Assembly: GCF_001641085.1 (NCBI RefSeq)
Contig: NZ_LXIE01000001.1
Span: forward strand, 1 to 64,000
DNA from: Aequorivita soesokkakensis
Lineage (GTDB): Bacteria; Bacteroidota; Bacteroidia; Flavobacteriales; Flavobacteriaceae
Reading direction: 5' to 3'
DNA: 64,000 nt
Below, piece by piece: positions 27,143-36,317 of the stretch. Numbering within the stretch: the stretch's first letter is position 1; each line of letters opens with the position of its first letter. Made by a program: the position numbers and the translations under genes. Under the pieces are notes generated by a model, which saw nothing but the letters and a program-made list of their open reading frames with translations, made no database searches and was not told the origin of the DNA.

Positions 27143-27173
27143 TATGGTTATTGTGTAAAATCCAACAATATTC

Positions 27174-27206
27174 AAAACCCGTTTGAGCAATCAAGCGGGT
27201 TTTTTT
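27174..27206 (+). terminator. Histidine attenuator hairpin
   Basis: ACCCGTTTGA (27177-27186) pairs with TCAAGCGGGT (27191-27200) through one G-T wobble, with a GCAA tetraloop. Flanking A and T extend the stem, and a T run follows. It lies between the His-rich leader and hisG. The competing antiterminator fold was not resolved by eye. Confidence 0.85.
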
Positions 27207-27240
27207 ATGCCCTTAACTCAACTAAATAGTATTTCAAAAA

Positions 27241-28098
27241 ATGAAAAAATTAAAAATTGCAGTACAAAAATCGGGACGTTTGCACGATGAATCACTAGCG
27301 CTTTTAAAAGATTGCGGAATTTATATTGACAATGGCCGTGATCAGTTGAAAGCATCCGCTACTAATTTTCCTTTGGAAATTTATTACCTCCGCAACGGTG
27401 ATATTCCACAGTATTTAAAGGATGGAGTAGTGGATTGCGCCATTATTGGTGAAAATATTTTGATAGAAAAAGGAGAAGAAATTTCTATTGCTGGGCGATT
27501 GGGTTTTTCAAAATGCAGGGTTTCCCTCGCAGTTCCGAAGACTTTCAAATACAATTCCATCAAAGATTTCAATGGAAAGCGAATCGCAACTAGTTACCCG
27601 GAAACAACTCGAAATTTTTTATCTCAAAATGGAGTAGAAGCAGAGTTGCACATAATTAATGGCAGTGTGGAAATAGCTCCAAACATAGGCTTAGCGGACG
27701 CTATCTGCGATATTGTGAGCAGCGGAAGTACACTTTTTAAGAACAATTTAAAAGAAGTTGAAGTTATTTTGAAAAGTGAAGCGGTACTCGCTGTTTCCCC
27801 AAATATTTCTGAAAAACAGAATGCACTTTTAAATAAGCTGAAATTTAGAATTGAATCGGTGCTGTTGGGTCGTGATTCGCGTTATGTATTGCTGAATGCA
27901 CCAAATGAAAAAATTGAGCAGATCATTAAAATTTTACCCGGAATGAAAAGCCCCACGCTGCTTCCATTGGCAGAAGAGGGTTGGAGTAGTGTACATTCTG
28001 TAGTAAATCGTGATACTTTTTGGGAAGTAATCGAAGAGTTGAAAGAAGCGGGTGCCGAAGGAATATTGGTTTGCCCAATTGAGAAAATGATTCTTTGA
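27241..28098 (+). CDS. hisG: ATP phosphoribosyltransferase (long form)
   Basis: HisG (285 residues) joins ATP and PRPP in the first, feedback-controlled step of histidine synthesis. The two catalytic lobes include KIAVQKSGRLHDESLALL and the late GLADAICDIVSSGSTL motif. The last 70 residues form the ACT-like regulatory domain that marks the long form, so no HisZ partner is needed. It is the first structural gene after the attenuator. Dispersed repeats follow in the gap to hisD. Confidence 0.95.
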   Translation: MKKLKIAVQKSGRLHDESLALLKDCGIYIDNGRDQLKASATNFPLEIYYLRNGDIPQYLKDGVVDCAIIGENILIEKGEEISIAGRLGFSKCRVSLAVPKTFKYNSIKDFNGKRIATSYPETTRNFLSQNGVEAELHIINGSVEIAPNIGLADAICDIVSSGSTLFKNNLKEVEVILKSEAVLAVSPNISEKQNALLNKLKFRIESVLLGRDSRYVLLNAPNEKIEQIIKILPGMKSPTLLPLAEEGWSSVHSVVNRDTFWEVIEELKEAGAEGILVCPIEKMIL

Positions 28099-28130
28099 AA
28101 TACGAAATACGAGCGACGAATGACAAATTG
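28097..28130 (+). repeat. GAGCGACGA-type repeat, copy 1 (family B)
   Basis: It reads TACGAAATACGAGCGACGAA, beginning at the hisG stop codon. It belongs to a family of short words found at several his gene junctions. Confidence 0.5.
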
Positions 28131-28157
28131 AAAAATTTGAATTTTGAATCTGTCACC

Positions 28158-28179
28158 CCCCTGAGCGCAGTCGAGGGGT
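28158..28179. repeat. Hairpin repeat family A, copy 2
   Basis: The core GAGCGCAGTCGA (28163-28174) is flanked by CCCC and GGGG arms. It lies in the hisG-hisD gap. Confidence 0.65.
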
Positions 28180-28199
28180 TAAACTTTAAAATACCATAA

Positions 28200-29516
28200 A
28201 TGAAAAAAATATACAACCCAAAACCTGAAAATTGGGCGGAAATATTAAAACGTCCCACGCAAACCGTTGCGGATATTGAGGCAACTGTAAATGAAATTTT
28301 TTCTGAAATAAAATCAAAAGGGGATTTGGCCGTAAAAAAATATACTCAACTTTTTGATGGAATTTCAATCGAAAATCTGTTAGTTTCGAAAGAGGAAATA
28401 GATATTGCGGAAAAACAAGTTTCAACAGAATTGAAGGATGCAATCAATCTTGCAAAGACAAATATCGAAAAATTCCACAGTGCACAAAAAACAGAAAGAA
28501 TTACTATTGAAACCACCGAAGGGGTGGTTTGCTGGCAAGAAAAACGACCTATTCAAAAAGTGGGTCTTTATATTCCAGGAGGTTCTGCACCTCTTTTTTC
28601 AACGGTTTTAATGTTGGCTGTTCCTGCCAATATTGCGGATTGTAACGAAATTATTCTTTGCACGCCGCCCGATAAAGAAGGAAAAATTAATCCTGCAATT
28701 CTATATACCGCAAACCTTTGTGGAGTTACAAAGATTTTTAAAATCGGTGGAATACAAGCCATTGGTGCTATGACTTTTGGCACTGAAACAATTCCTTCGG
28801 TATATAAAATTTTTGGCCCCGGAAACCAATTTGTAACCGTTGCTAAACAAATAGCGACAAAGTATGGCGTTGCAATAGATATGCCCGCAGGACCTTCTGA
28901 ATTGTTGGTTTTTGCAGATGAAACTGCGAACGCTTCTTTTGTAGCTTCAGATTTATTGTCACAAGCTGAGCACGGGGCAGACAGCCAAGTGATTTTGGTT
29001 ACAACTTTAGAAAAGCTTTTGAATTCCGTTGAAAAGGAGATTCAAAAACAACTTGGAGTATTACCGCGCAAAACGATTGCCGAGAAAGCTATTGAAAATT
29101 CAAAACTTATTTTGGTTAAAACTAATTCCGAAGCAATCAATTTAATCAATGAATACGCGCCGGAACACCTTATTATGGTTTCAAAGGATGAAGATTTCTT
29201 CCTTAAAAACATTCAAAATGCAGGCTCGGTTTTTATTGGAAATTTCACGCCCGAAAGTGCTGGCGATTATGCTTCGGGTACCAATCATACTTTACCTACC
29301 AATGGGTATGCGAAGCAATACAGTGGTGTGAATTTGGACAGTTTTATGAAAAGCATGACGTTTCAGAAAATTTCAGAAAAAGGAATCCAAAATATTGGAA
29401 AAGCAATAGAAATAATGGCAGAAAACGAAGGATTGCAAGCGCACAAAAATGCCGTTACTTTAAGATTGGAAAGTTTAAAACAATGTCAGGTTGAGCGCAG
29501 TCGAAACCTTAATTAG
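28200..29516 (+). CDS. hisD: Histidinol dehydrogenase
   Basis: HisD (438 residues) oxidises histidinol to histidine in two NAD-dependent steps. Motifs seen are VGLYIPGGSAPLFSTVLMLA, GPGNQFVTVAKQ, the zinc/substrate region LLSQAEHGADSQ, and EYAPEHLI with the late GDYASGTNHTLPT. The normal protein would end soon after RLESLK. Here the last dozen residues (QCQVERSRNLN) are read through a copy of the family A repeat, so the C-terminus is repeat-derived. Confidence 0.94.
   Translation: MKKIYNPKPENWAEILKRPTQTVADIEATVNEIFSEIKSKGDLAVKKYTQLFDGISIENLLVSKEEIDIAEKQVSTELKDAINLAKTNIEKFHSAQKTERITIETTEGVVCWQEKRPIQKVGLYIPGGSAPLFSTVLMLAVPANIADCNEIILCTPPDKEGKINPAILYTANLCGVTKIFKIGGIQAIGAMTFGTETIPSVYKIFGPGNQFVTVAKQIATKYGVAIDMPAGPSELLVFADETANASFVASDLLSQAEHGADSQVILVTTLEKLLNSVEKEIQKQLGVLPRKTIAEKAIENSKLILVKTNSEAINLINEYAPEHLIMVSKDEDFFLKNIQNAGSVFIGNFTPESAGDYASGTNHTLPTNGYAKQYSGVNLDSFMKSMTFQKISEKGIQNIGKAIEIMAENEGLQAHKNAVTLRLESLKQCQVERSRNLN
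29488..29509. repeat. Hairpin repeat family A, copy 3 (inside the hisD 3' end)
   Basis: Arms AGGTT (29488-29492) and AACCT (29505-29509) pair perfectly around the core GAGCGCAGTCGA. It supplies the hisD tail codons and stops seven bases before the hisD stop codon. Confidence 0.7.
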
Positions 29517-29523
29517 TACGAAT

Positions 29524-30567
29524 ATGAAATTTGATATAAAACAATTTATTCGCCCAAACGTGGCCAAAATGAAGCCATACAGCTCCGCCCGCGATGAGTT
29601 CAAGGATTTTGATAAGGAAATGATTTTCCTCGATGCAAACGAAAATCCTTTTGAAACTAACGTAAATCGCTATCCCGATCCACAACAGCGAAAACTTAAA
29701 AGTATTCTTTCAAAACAAAAAAACATTCCAGTTGATCAAATTCTATTGGGAAATGGAAGTGATGAAGTTTTGGACCTAATTTTCAGGGCTTTTTGCGAAC
29801 CATCCAAAGACAACATAATTACGTTGCCACCAACCTACGGAATGTACAATGTTTTGGCAAGTTTAAATAATATTGAAAATAGGGAAGTATTGCTCGATTC
29901 AGATTTTCAACCAGATTTGGATGAAATTTCGAGAATTGCGGATACGCGTACAAAGCTTTTATTTTTCTGCTCTCCCAACAATCCAACGGGTAATTTAATT
30001 TCTTCCGAAGCAATTTTGAATCTGTTGAAAAATTTTAATGGTTTGGTGGTTATTGACGAAGCATATATCGATTTTTCAGAAGAAGAAAGTTGGATTACAA
30101 AATTGAACGAATTTTCAAATTTGATTATTACCCAAACACTTTCAAAAGCCTACGGTTTGGCGGGAATCCGATTGGGGATTTGTTACGCTTCCTCGGAAAT
30201 AATTTCAGTTTTAAACAAAATTAAACCTCCATATAACATTAATGAATTGACCCAACAAAAAGCAATTGAGCAACTTCAGAATGTTGAAAAAGTTCAAATG
30301 GAAATTACTTCATTAATAGAAGAAAAAAATCAATTGCTTAAAGCTTTAAATGAGAAAAAATTCATTAAAAAAATATATCCAACGGATGCGAATTTTATTC
30401 TCATAAAAGTGGACGATGCTGAAAAACGCTACAGCCAATTACTGGAAAATGGAATTGTAGTACGAAATAGAAGCTCACAGCCTCTTTGCGAAAATACTCT
30501 TCGAATAACTATTGGAACACCATCAGAAAACGAAAAATTAATCACTATTTTAAAAGAATTCAAATGA
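29524..30567 (+). CDS. hisC: Histidinol-phosphate aminotransferase
   Basis: HisC (347 residues) is a fold-type I PLP enzyme. The N-terminal [10 protein letters not shown] and LDANENPF bind substrate, and [10 protein letters not shown] and VIDEAYIDF are the cofactor region. The Schiff-base lysine is in [10 protein letters not shown], followed by the R-LGI segment. An in-frame TTG at 29491 lies in the repeat and is rejected; the ATG at 29524 gives the usual N-terminus. It overlaps hisB by four bases. Confidence 0.94.
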   Translation: MKFDIKQFIRPNVAKMKPYSSARDEFKDFDKEMIFLDANENPFETNVNRYPDPQQRKLKSILSKQKNIPVDQILLGNGSDEVLDLIFRAFCEPSKDNIITLPPTYGMYNVLASLNNIENREVLLDSDFQPDLDEISRIADTRTKLLFFCSPNNPTGNLISSEAILNLLKNFNGLVVIDEAYIDFSEEESWITKLNEFSNLIITQTLSKAYGLAGIRLGICYASSEIISVLNKIKPPYNINELTQQKAIEQLQNVEKVQMEITSLIEEKNQLLKALNEKKFIKKIYPTDANFILIKVDDAEKRYSQLLENGIVVRNRSSQPLCENTLRITIGTPSENEKLITILKEFK

Positions 30568-31700
30568 AAAAACGAGTATTGTTTATAGACCGCGACGGCA
30601 CGATTATAAAGGAAACCGTGGACGAACAGATTGATGCTTTTGAAAAAATGATTTTTTACCCGAAAGTTTTTACCTATTTGGGAAAAATTGCAAAGGAATT
30701 GGATTTTGAATTGGTAATGATTACTAACCAAGATGGATTGGGAACAGATTCTTTTCCCGAGGAAACCTTTTGGCCCGTGCATAATTTTATTATGAAATCT
30801 TTTGAAAATGAAGGTGTTGTTTTTGAAAATGTTTTGATTGATAAAACTTTTCCACACGAAAAAGCAAATACTCGAAAACCGGGCATTGGTTTGTTGCAGG
30901 AATATTTTTCAGAAGATTACGATCTTGAAAATTCGTTCGTAATAGGAGATAGGTTGACAGATATTGAACTAGCCAAAAACCTTGGCGCCAAAGGAATATT
31001 TATCGATGACAAAACCAACTTGGGCACTTCTGAAGTTTCGTTGAAATCTGAAGAATTACAAAAATATATCGCTTTGGAAACAAACGATTGGCAGCAGATT
31101 TATGAGTTTTTAAAATTAAAGCAACGCGTTTCTGAAATCCAAAGAAAAACAAATGAAACCGATATTTCAATAAAATTAAATTTAGACGGTACCGGCAAAA
31201 GCGATATAAACACAGGCATTTCCTTTTTTGATCATATGCTGGACCAATTGGCAAGACATGGTCAAATGGACTTAGAAATCACAGTAAAAGGCGATTTGGA
31301 AGTGGACGAGCATCACACTATTGAGGACACCGCCATTGCCTTAGGCGAAGTTTTCAACCAAGCCCTCGGCGATAAATTAGGGATGGAGCGCTACGGCTTC
31401 TGTTTGCCGATGGACGACTGTTTGGCGCAGGTTGCAATCGACTTTGGTGGCCGTAATTGGTTGGTTTGGGGCGCAGATTTCAAACGTGAAATGATTGGCC
31501 AAATGCCCACGGAAATGTTCTACCATTTCTTCAAAAGCTTTACCGATGGCGCAAAGGCAAATCTCAATATTAAAGCGGAAGGAACCAACGAGCACCACAA
31601 GATTGAGGCAATCTTTAAAGCTTTCGCAAAAGCGATAAAGATGGCAGTAAAGCGCGATGCCGAAAAAATGATTTTACCATCAACTAAAGGGAGATTATAG
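30564..31700 (+). CDS. hisB: Bifunctional histidinol-phosphatase / imidazoleglycerol-phosphate dehydratase
   Basis: This is a 378-residue fusion. The N-terminal HAD-type phosphatase (1 to about 165) has the nucleophile motif FIDRDGTI and the later [10 protein letters not shown]. The C-terminal dehydratase has two duplicated metal-binding halves, with [13 protein letters not shown] and [15 protein letters not shown]. It carries out steps 6 and 8 of the pathway. The ATG overlaps the hisC stop (ATGA). The reading frame is open further upstream but only within hisC. Confidence 0.95.
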   Translation: MKKRVLFIDRDGTIIKETVDEQIDAFEKMIFYPKVFTYLGKIAKELDFELVMITNQDGLGTDSFPEETFWPVHNFIMKSFENEGVVFENVLIDKTFPHEKANTRKPGIGLLQEYFSEDYDLENSFVIGDRLTDIELAKNLGAKGIFIDDKTNLGTSEVSLKSEELQKYIALETNDWQQIYEFLKLKQRVSEIQRKTNETDISIKLNLDGTGKSDINTGISFFDHMLDQLARHGQMDLEITVKGDLEVDEHHTIEDTAIALGEVFNQALGDKLGMERYGFCLPMDDCLAQVAIDFGGRNWLVWGADFKREMIGQMPTEMFYHFFKSFTDGAKANLNIKAEGTNEHHKIEAIFKAFAKAIKMAVKRDAEKMILPSTKGRL

Positions 31701-31740
31701 GTTCGAGCGACGAGCGACGAAATATTAAAATACGAAATGG
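31701..31740 (+). repeat. GAGCGACGA-type repeat, copy 2 (family B)
   Basis: Two tandem GAGCGACGA words are followed by AATATTAAAATACGAAATGG, filling the hisB-hisH gap. The repeat supplies an in-frame ATG (31737) that is probably not the real hisH start. Confidence 0.55.
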
Positions 31741-31745
31741 GAAAT

Positions 31746-32327
31746 ATGAAAATTGTAATTATTGATTACGGCGCTGGGAATATTCAGAGTATCAAATTTG
31801 CTTTGAAAAGGCTTGGATATAATGCCATCTTGACGGATAGTGAAACTGAAATTCGTATTGCTGATACAGTAATTTTTCCGGGAGTTGGCGAGGCGAGTAG
31901 CGCGATGGCAAAGTTGAAAGCTTCCGGCTTGGACAAAGTCATTCCTTCATTAAAACAGCCCGTTTTGGGAATCTGTTTGGGAATGCAATTGCTATGCAAT
32001 TCTTCCGAAGAAGGAAATACGAATGGTTTAGGTGTTTTTGATGTGAATGTGATAAAATTTTCAAATGATTTAAAAGTGCCGCAAATTGGTTGGAACCAAA
32101 TATCAAATTTGAAATCCAGTCTGTTTAAAAATGTTACAGAAAACGAGTTTATGTATTTAGTGCATAGTTATTACGCACCTTTATGTGAAGAAGCCATTGC
32201 AACTTCTGAATACGGAATCCAGTACACTTCGGCATTAAAAAAAGATAATTTTTACGGCGTGCAATTTCACCCGGAAAAAAGCAGTACTGCTGGCGAACAA
32301 ATTTTAAAAAACTTCTTAGAACTATAA
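31746..32327 (+). CDS. hisH: Imidazole glycerol phosphate synthase, glutaminase subunit
   Basis: HisH (193 residues) releases ammonia from glutamine for HisF. The triad is readable: cysteine in GICLGMQLL, and histidine and glutamate in QFHPEKS. The N-terminus [14 protein letters not shown] is typical. The ATG at 31746 is preferred over 31737, which lies in repeat sequence. hisA starts two bases after the stop. Confidence 0.95.
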   Translation: MKIVIIDYGAGNIQSIKFALKRLGYNAILTDSETEIRIADTVIFPGVGEASSAMAKLKASGLDKVIPSLKQPVLGICLGMQLLCNSSEEGNTNGLGVFDVNVIKFSNDLKVPQIGWNQISNLKSSLFKNVTENEFMYLVHSYYAPLCEEAIATSEYGIQYTSALKKDNFYGVQFHPEKSSTAGEQILKNFLEL

Positions 32328-32328
32328 T

Positions 32329-33090
32329 ATGCGAATAATACCTGCAATAGACCTCATTGATGGTAAGTGCGTACGTCTTTCCAAAGGCGATTACAGCACC
32401 AAAAAGATTTATAATGAAAATCCGCTTGAAGTAGCGAAGCAATTTGAAGCCCACGGAATTCAGTATTTACACTTGGTGGATTTGGATGGCGCAAAAAACA
32501 AACACATTGTAAATCATAAAATTTTAGAGGGAATTGCTTCACAAACCTCATTGAAAATAGATTTCGGCGGCGGTTTAAAAACCGATGAAGATTTGCGTAT
32601 TGCCTTTGAATGCGGTGCAAAACAAATCACCGGAGGAAGTATAGCTGTGAAAAACCCTGAGATTTTTAAAAATTGGTTGCAAAAATTCGGAAGTGAAAAA
32701 ATAATTTTAGGAGCGGATGCGAAAGATGAAAAAGTGGCGATAAGCGGTTGGACTGAAGATTCAAATTTAAAATTGATTCCCTTTATTCAGAAATATATTG
32801 AAGAAGGAATTAAATACGTAATCTGCACAGATATCAGCAAAGATGGAATGTTAAAGGGGCCTTCGTTTGATTTATACAAAAAAATAATATCCGAATTTCA
32901 GTCTGAGTACAGTCGAAGACCGAATGGAAAAGAATTGAAATTGATTGCCTCGGGAGGAATTTCAACTTTTGAAGAACTTCCAAAACTTGCTGAAATAGGC
33001 TGTGAAGGAACCATCATTGGCAAAGCCATTTATGAAAATCGCATTAATCTAAAACAACTCGAAAACTATATTTTGAGCGACGAGGTTTGA
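32329..33090 (+). CDS. hisA: ProFAR isomerase, with in-frame repeat insertion
   Basis: HisA (253 residues) is a (beta-alpha)8 barrel that isomerises ProFAR to [32 protein letters not shown], the catalytic region [15 protein letters not shown] and LIASGGIS are all present. Between IISEF and LKLIASGG are about nine extra residues (within [12 protein letters not shown]). They are encoded largely by a family A repeat at 32901-32920. The position corresponds to a loop after a barrel helix, where an insertion should be tolerated. The C-terminal LSDEV is also read from repeat sequence. Confidence 0.92.
   Translation: MRIIPAIDLIDGKCVRLSKGDYSTKKIYNENPLEVAKQFEAHGIQYLHLVDLDGAKNKHIVNHKILEGIASQTSLKIDFGGGLKTDEDLRIAFECGAKQITGGSIAVKNPEIFKNWLQKFGSEKIILGADAKDEKVAISGWTEDSNLKLIPFIQKYIEEGIKYVICTDISKDGMLKGPSFDLYKKIISEFQSEYSRRPNGKELKLIASGGISTFEELPKLAEIGCEGTIIGKAIYENRINLKQLENYILSDEV
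32901..32920. repeat. Hairpin repeat family A, copy 4, inside hisA
   Basis: Arms GTCT and AGAC pair around the core GAGTACAGTCGA (32905-32916). It is read in frame as part of HisA. Confidence 0.7.
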
Positions 33091-33120
33091 GAGACGAGCG
33101 ACGAGCTACGAACGAGTTTT
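33071..33120 (+). repeat. GAGCGACGA-type repeat, copy 3 (family B)
   Basis: It contains GAGCGACGAGG and GACGAGCGACGAGCTACGAA. It begins inside the hisA 3' end and lies upstream of the four-helix-bundle gene. Confidence 0.6.
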
Positions 33121-33210
33121 GAGTTATGTGAAAAATGAAAGGTTACTAATAATTAAATAATTGAGATAATCATTAAATTGAATTTGTCTAACATTAAAAA
33201 ATAAAAGGAT

Positions 33211-33558
33211 ATGCAGGATTTAAAAGCTAGAACCAAAAAGTTTACTTTGGATTGTTTGGCCTTGTGTACTAAAATTCCAAAGTCAAGAGAATTCGACTCC
33301 ATTGTACGCCAACTTATTCGGTCATCAAGCTCTGTTGGCGCAAATTATCGTGCTGCCAACCGTGCAAAATCTGATCGAGATTTTATAAATAAATTAAAGA
33401 TCGTAGAAGAAGAAGCAGACGAAAGTATGTTTTGGTTGGAAATATTGTTAGAAATCAATTCGAACAACACCGAAACCATCCAAAAATTAATCGATGAAAG
33501 TGATGAATTGGTCGCCATTACCGTTGCATCAATAAAAACAGCAAGAAAAAGATTATGA
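33211..33558 (+). CDS. Four-helix-bundle protein (S23/Avd-like)
   Basis: This 115-residue helical protein belongs to the S23/four-helix-bundle family found in 23S rRNA intervening sequences and, as Avd, in diversity-generating retroelements. Typical segments are FTLDCLALCTKIPKSREFDSIVRQLIRSSSSVGANYRAANRAKS (33238 onward), then EEADESMFWLEIL. It is unrelated to histidine synthesis. It is inserted between hisA and hisF and flanked by opposite-facing copies of repeat family B. No reverse transcriptase or rRNA is nearby. The function is unknown; family members bind nucleic acid or partner proteins. Confidence 0.85.
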   Translation: MQDLKARTKKFTLDCLALCTKIPKSREFDSIVRQLIRSSSSVGANYRAANRAKSDRDFINKLKIVEEEADESMFWLEILLEINSNNTETIQKLIDESDELVAITVASIKTARKRL

Positions 33559-33576
33559 GAAACATTTTCAAATCTC

Positions 33577-33634
33577 GGCATTCGTCGTCCGTATTTCGTA
33601 ATCCGGTTTCGTCGCTCGTCGTTCGTAATTCACA
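33577..33634 (-). repeat. GAGCGACGA-type repeat, copy 4 (family B, inverted)
   Basis: The + strand reads TTCGTCGTCCGTATTTCGTA and then TCGTCGCTCGTCGTTCGTAA. On the minus strand it matches the copies at 31701 and 33071, so the four-helix-bundle gene lies between inverted copies. Confidence 0.6.
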
Positions 33635-33643
33635 CCTCAAATT

Positions 33644-34432
33644 ATGTTAACTAAAAGAATCATTCCCTGTCTCGATATTAAAAACGGAAGAACCGTAAAA
33701 GGAATCAATTTCCTCGATTTACGTGATGCCGGAGATCCTGTGGAATTGGCAAAATTCTATTCAGAAAACGGGGCAGACGGACTTGTTTTTCTAGACATTT
33801 CAGCAACAGAAGAGCGTAGAAAAACTTTGGCAGATTTAGTTTTAAAAGTCGCAGAAACCATCAATATTCCGTTTACCGTTGGTGGCGGAATTTCTTCGAT
33901 TGAAGACGTTGAAATCCTATTAAATAACGGAGCAGATAAAGTTTCAATAAATTCTTCCGCAGTAAAAAATCCGCAGTTAATCAATGAACTGGCTTCAAGA
34001 TTTGGTTCACAATGTATCGTGGTTGCCATTGACGCAAAACAAATTGATGGCTGCTGGAAAGTACATTTGATGGGAGGGAAGGTGCTTACAGATTTAGATC
34101 TTTTTGAATGGGCAAAAGAAGTGGAGCAGCGTGGCGCAGGAGAAATTCTTTTTACCTCCATGGATCATGACGGTACAAAAAATGGTTTTGCGAATGAGGC
34201 TTTGGCAAAGCTTTCCACAACTTTGAATATTCCGATAATAGCTTCGGGCGGCGCGGGAACTATGCAGCATTTTACAGATACTTTTAAAAATGGAAAAGCC
34301 GATGCCGCTTTGGCCGCCAGCGTTTTTCACTTTAAGGAAATTACGATAACCGATTTAAAAAATGAATTACAAATACAGGGAATACCTATACGAGTTCCGA
34401 GGGAAGAACGACGAGGGACGAAGGGCGAATGA
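33644..34432 (+). CDS. hisF: Imidazole glycerol phosphate synthase, cyclase subunit
   Basis: HisF (262 residues) closes the imidazole ring with ammonia from HisH. Catalytic aspartates are in [14 protein letters not shown] and in [12 protein letters not shown]. The barrel signatures VGGGISS and IASGGAGT are present. The last 13 residues or so ([10 protein letters not shown]) are encoded by repeat sequence at 34390-34432 and extend past the usual end IPIRVP. Confidence 0.94.
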   Translation: MLTKRIIPCLDIKNGRTVKGINFLDLRDAGDPVELAKFYSENGADGLVFLDISATEERRKTLADLVLKVAETINIPFTVGGGISSIEDVEILLNNGADKVSINSSAVKNPQLINELASRFGSQCIVVAIDAKQIDGCWKVHLMGGKVLTDLDLFEWAKEVEQRGAGEILFTSMDHDGTKNGFANEALAKLSTTLNIPIIASGGAGTMQHFTDTFKNGKADAALAASVFHFKEITITDLKNELQIQGIPIRVPREERRGTKGE

Positions 34433-34440
34433 CGAAAAAT
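34390..34440 (+). repeat. GAGCGACGA-type repeat, copy 5 (family B, diverged)
   Basis: It reads GAACGACGAGGGACGAAGGG and then CGAATGACGAAAAATG, spanning the hisF stop. Confidence 0.45.
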
Positions 34441-34465
34441 GAATTATTAGAAAAAATAAGAAAAG

Positions 34466-35071
34466 ATGAAAATAGATTTTGAAAAATATACAAACAGATT
34501 GGTTCCTGCTATAATTCAGGATAACGGGACACAAAAAGTTTTGATGCTCGGCTATATGAACGAAGAGGCATTTCTTAAAACAAATGAATCTAAAAAAGTT
34601 ACGTTCTTCAGCAGAAGCAAACACAGGCTTTGGACTAAAGGCGAGGAAAGTGGCAACTTTTTGGAACTGGTTTCCATTGCCGTAGATTGTGATAACGATG
34701 CATTATTGATAAAGGTAAATCCCACAGGACCCGTTTGCCACAAAGGAACCGATACTTGTTGGATGGAAGAAAATAATTCAAATTTCGGATTTCTTTCAGA
34801 ATTGGAAAAAATCATTGAAAACAGAAAGGAAGACTTTGAAAATACGGAGTCTTATATTTCTTCACTTTTCCAAAAAGGTATCAATAAAATAGCCCAAAAA
34901 GTAGGTGAGGAGGCTGTGGAAGTGGTTATTGAGGCGAAAGAAAACAACGATGAACTTTTCTTAAATGAAAGTGCGGATTTATTGTTTCACTATATGATTT
35001 TACTTCAAGCAAAAGGTTTTAAATTAAACGATATAGAAAAAACGCTTCTAAAAAGACATAAAGTAGATTAA
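34466..35071 (+). CDS. hisIE: Phosphoribosyl-AMP cyclohydrolase / phosphoribosyl-ATP pyrophosphatase
   Basis: This 201-residue fusion carries out steps 2 and 3 of the pathway. The HisI half (1 to about 105) has LGYMNEEAFLKT, SRSKHRLWTKGEESGN and the zinc cysteines in DCDND and GPVCHKGTDTCW. The HisE half (about 110-201) has KVGEEAVEVVIEAKE. It is the last gene of the operon and completes a full set of histidine genes. Confidence 0.94.
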   Translation: MKIDFEKYTNRLVPAIIQDNGTQKVLMLGYMNEEAFLKTNESKKVTFFSRSKHRLWTKGEESGNFLELVSIAVDCDNDALLIKVNPTGPVCHKGTDTCWMEENNSNFGFLSELEKIIENRKEDFENTESYISSLFQKGINKIAQKVGEEAVEVVIEAKENNDELFLNESADLLFHYMILLQAKGFKLNDIEKTLLKRHKVD

Positions 35072-35142
35072 CATTTAATTGTATTTGTGGAATTTAAATC
35101 ATTTGTTCATTTTTCCTACCTTTAAAAACATAAATCACTTTT

Positions 35143-36231
35143 ATGGCTGCTAGAAGAAGAAAAAAACAGGAAACCACCAAAATACAACCAAAAAGAGCAA
35201 GAAATCTTTCCCCCGGAACGGTAGCCTATACAGGAAAAAAGACCACGACGGTTACACAGCTTGATATAATTGATTATTCCAAAGAGCATTACGATCGCTT
35301 TGAAACACACAATATTGAAGATGCTTTCAAATATGAAGATTCCACACATATTACGTGGATAAATGTAAATGGATTAAGCAATACGGATGATATTGTTACT
35401 CTCGGGAATCATTTCGATTTACATCCGCTAATTCAGGAAGATATAGTTACAACCAACCAACGCCCAAAGATTGATGAATATGAAGAGTATTTGTTTATCG
35501 TTTTCAAAATGTTGCATTATGATGACGCGGAACAGTTGACAAATGAACACGTAAGTTTAGTAATGGGAAAGGATTACGTGCTAACTTTTCAAGAGGCCGA
35601 AGGAGATGTTTTTGGAGATCTGCGGGAACGTTTGGCACATGGACGTGGAAGAATTCGCACAGCTGGAGCAGATTATTTAATGTTCGCCATTTTGGATGCC
35701 ATTGTAGATAACTACTTTACAGTAATTGAATTCTTGAGCAATAAAGTGGAATTGCTGGAAGACAAGCTTTTTGACGACAAAGAGGACCCAAATATCACAG
35801 AGGAAATACAAGACCTTAAAAAGGAAATTCTAAAAATCCGAAAAGCAGTCGTACCCTTGCGGGAAGTGGTTAATAGACTTGAAAAAATAGAAACCCCGCT
35901 CATTGAGGAACGTACCAACAAATACATCCGCGATTTGTACGACCACATTATTCAAGTGAATGAAAGCGTTGAAATTTATCGCGATATGATCTGGGGTTTG
36001 ATGGATATGTATATGACCACCATTAGCAACAAAATGAACGAAGTGATGAAAGTGCTAACCATTATGGCATCCATATTTATTCCCTTAACTTTTATGGCAG
36101 GAATTTATGGGATGAATTTTGACCACATCCCTGAACTGCATTTCAAGTATGGTTATTACTATCTGTGGGGCGCGATGATCTTGGTTTTCTTCGGGATGCT
36201 TTGGTATTTTAAACGGAAGAAGTGGCTATGA
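35143..36231 (+). CDS. corA: CorA-family magnesium/cobalt channel
   Basis: This 362-residue protein has a long cytoplasmic N-terminal domain, a long helix (about 215-300), and two C-terminal membrane helices separated by the selectivity loop GMN in GIYGMNFDHIPEL. The lysine-rich end KRKKW follows the last helix. The first 25 residues are strongly basic. It is monocistronic, with a terminator 22 bases after the stop. Confidence 0.92.
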   Translation: MAARRRKKQETTKIQPKRARNLSPGTVAYTGKKTTTVTQLDIIDYSKEHYDRFETHNIEDAFKYEDSTHITWINVNGLSNTDDIVTLGNHFDLHPLIQEDIVTTNQRPKIDEYEEYLFIVFKMLHYDDAEQLTNEHVSLVMGKDYVLTFQEAEGDVFGDLRERLAHGRGRIRTAGADYLMFAILDAIVDNYFTVIEFLSNKVELLEDKLFDDKEDPNITEEIQDLKKEILKIRKAVVPLREVVNRLEKIETPLIEERTNKYIRDLYDHIIQVNESVEIYRDMIWGLMDMYMTTISNKMNEVMKVLTIMASIFIPLTFMAGIYGMNFDHIPELHFKYGYYYLWGAMILVFFGMLWYFKRKKWL

Positions 36232-36252
36232 AATATTCAAATTAAATCATTC

Positions 36253-36280
36253 AAAATCACTCTTATGAGTGATTTTTTTT
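36253..36280 (+). terminator. Terminator after corA
   Basis: AAAATCACTC (36253-36262) pairs with GAGTGATTTT (36267-36276) across a TTAT loop and is followed by T. Confidence 0.85.
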
Positions 36281-36317
36281 TGGCTGTACCCATATACTTT
36301 AGCAAAAACTAAAGATT

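Noticed and set aside
33211-33558. The four-helix-bundle gene as part of a diversity-generating retroelement
   Set aside because: No reverse transcriptase, template repeat or variable repeat is present nearby.
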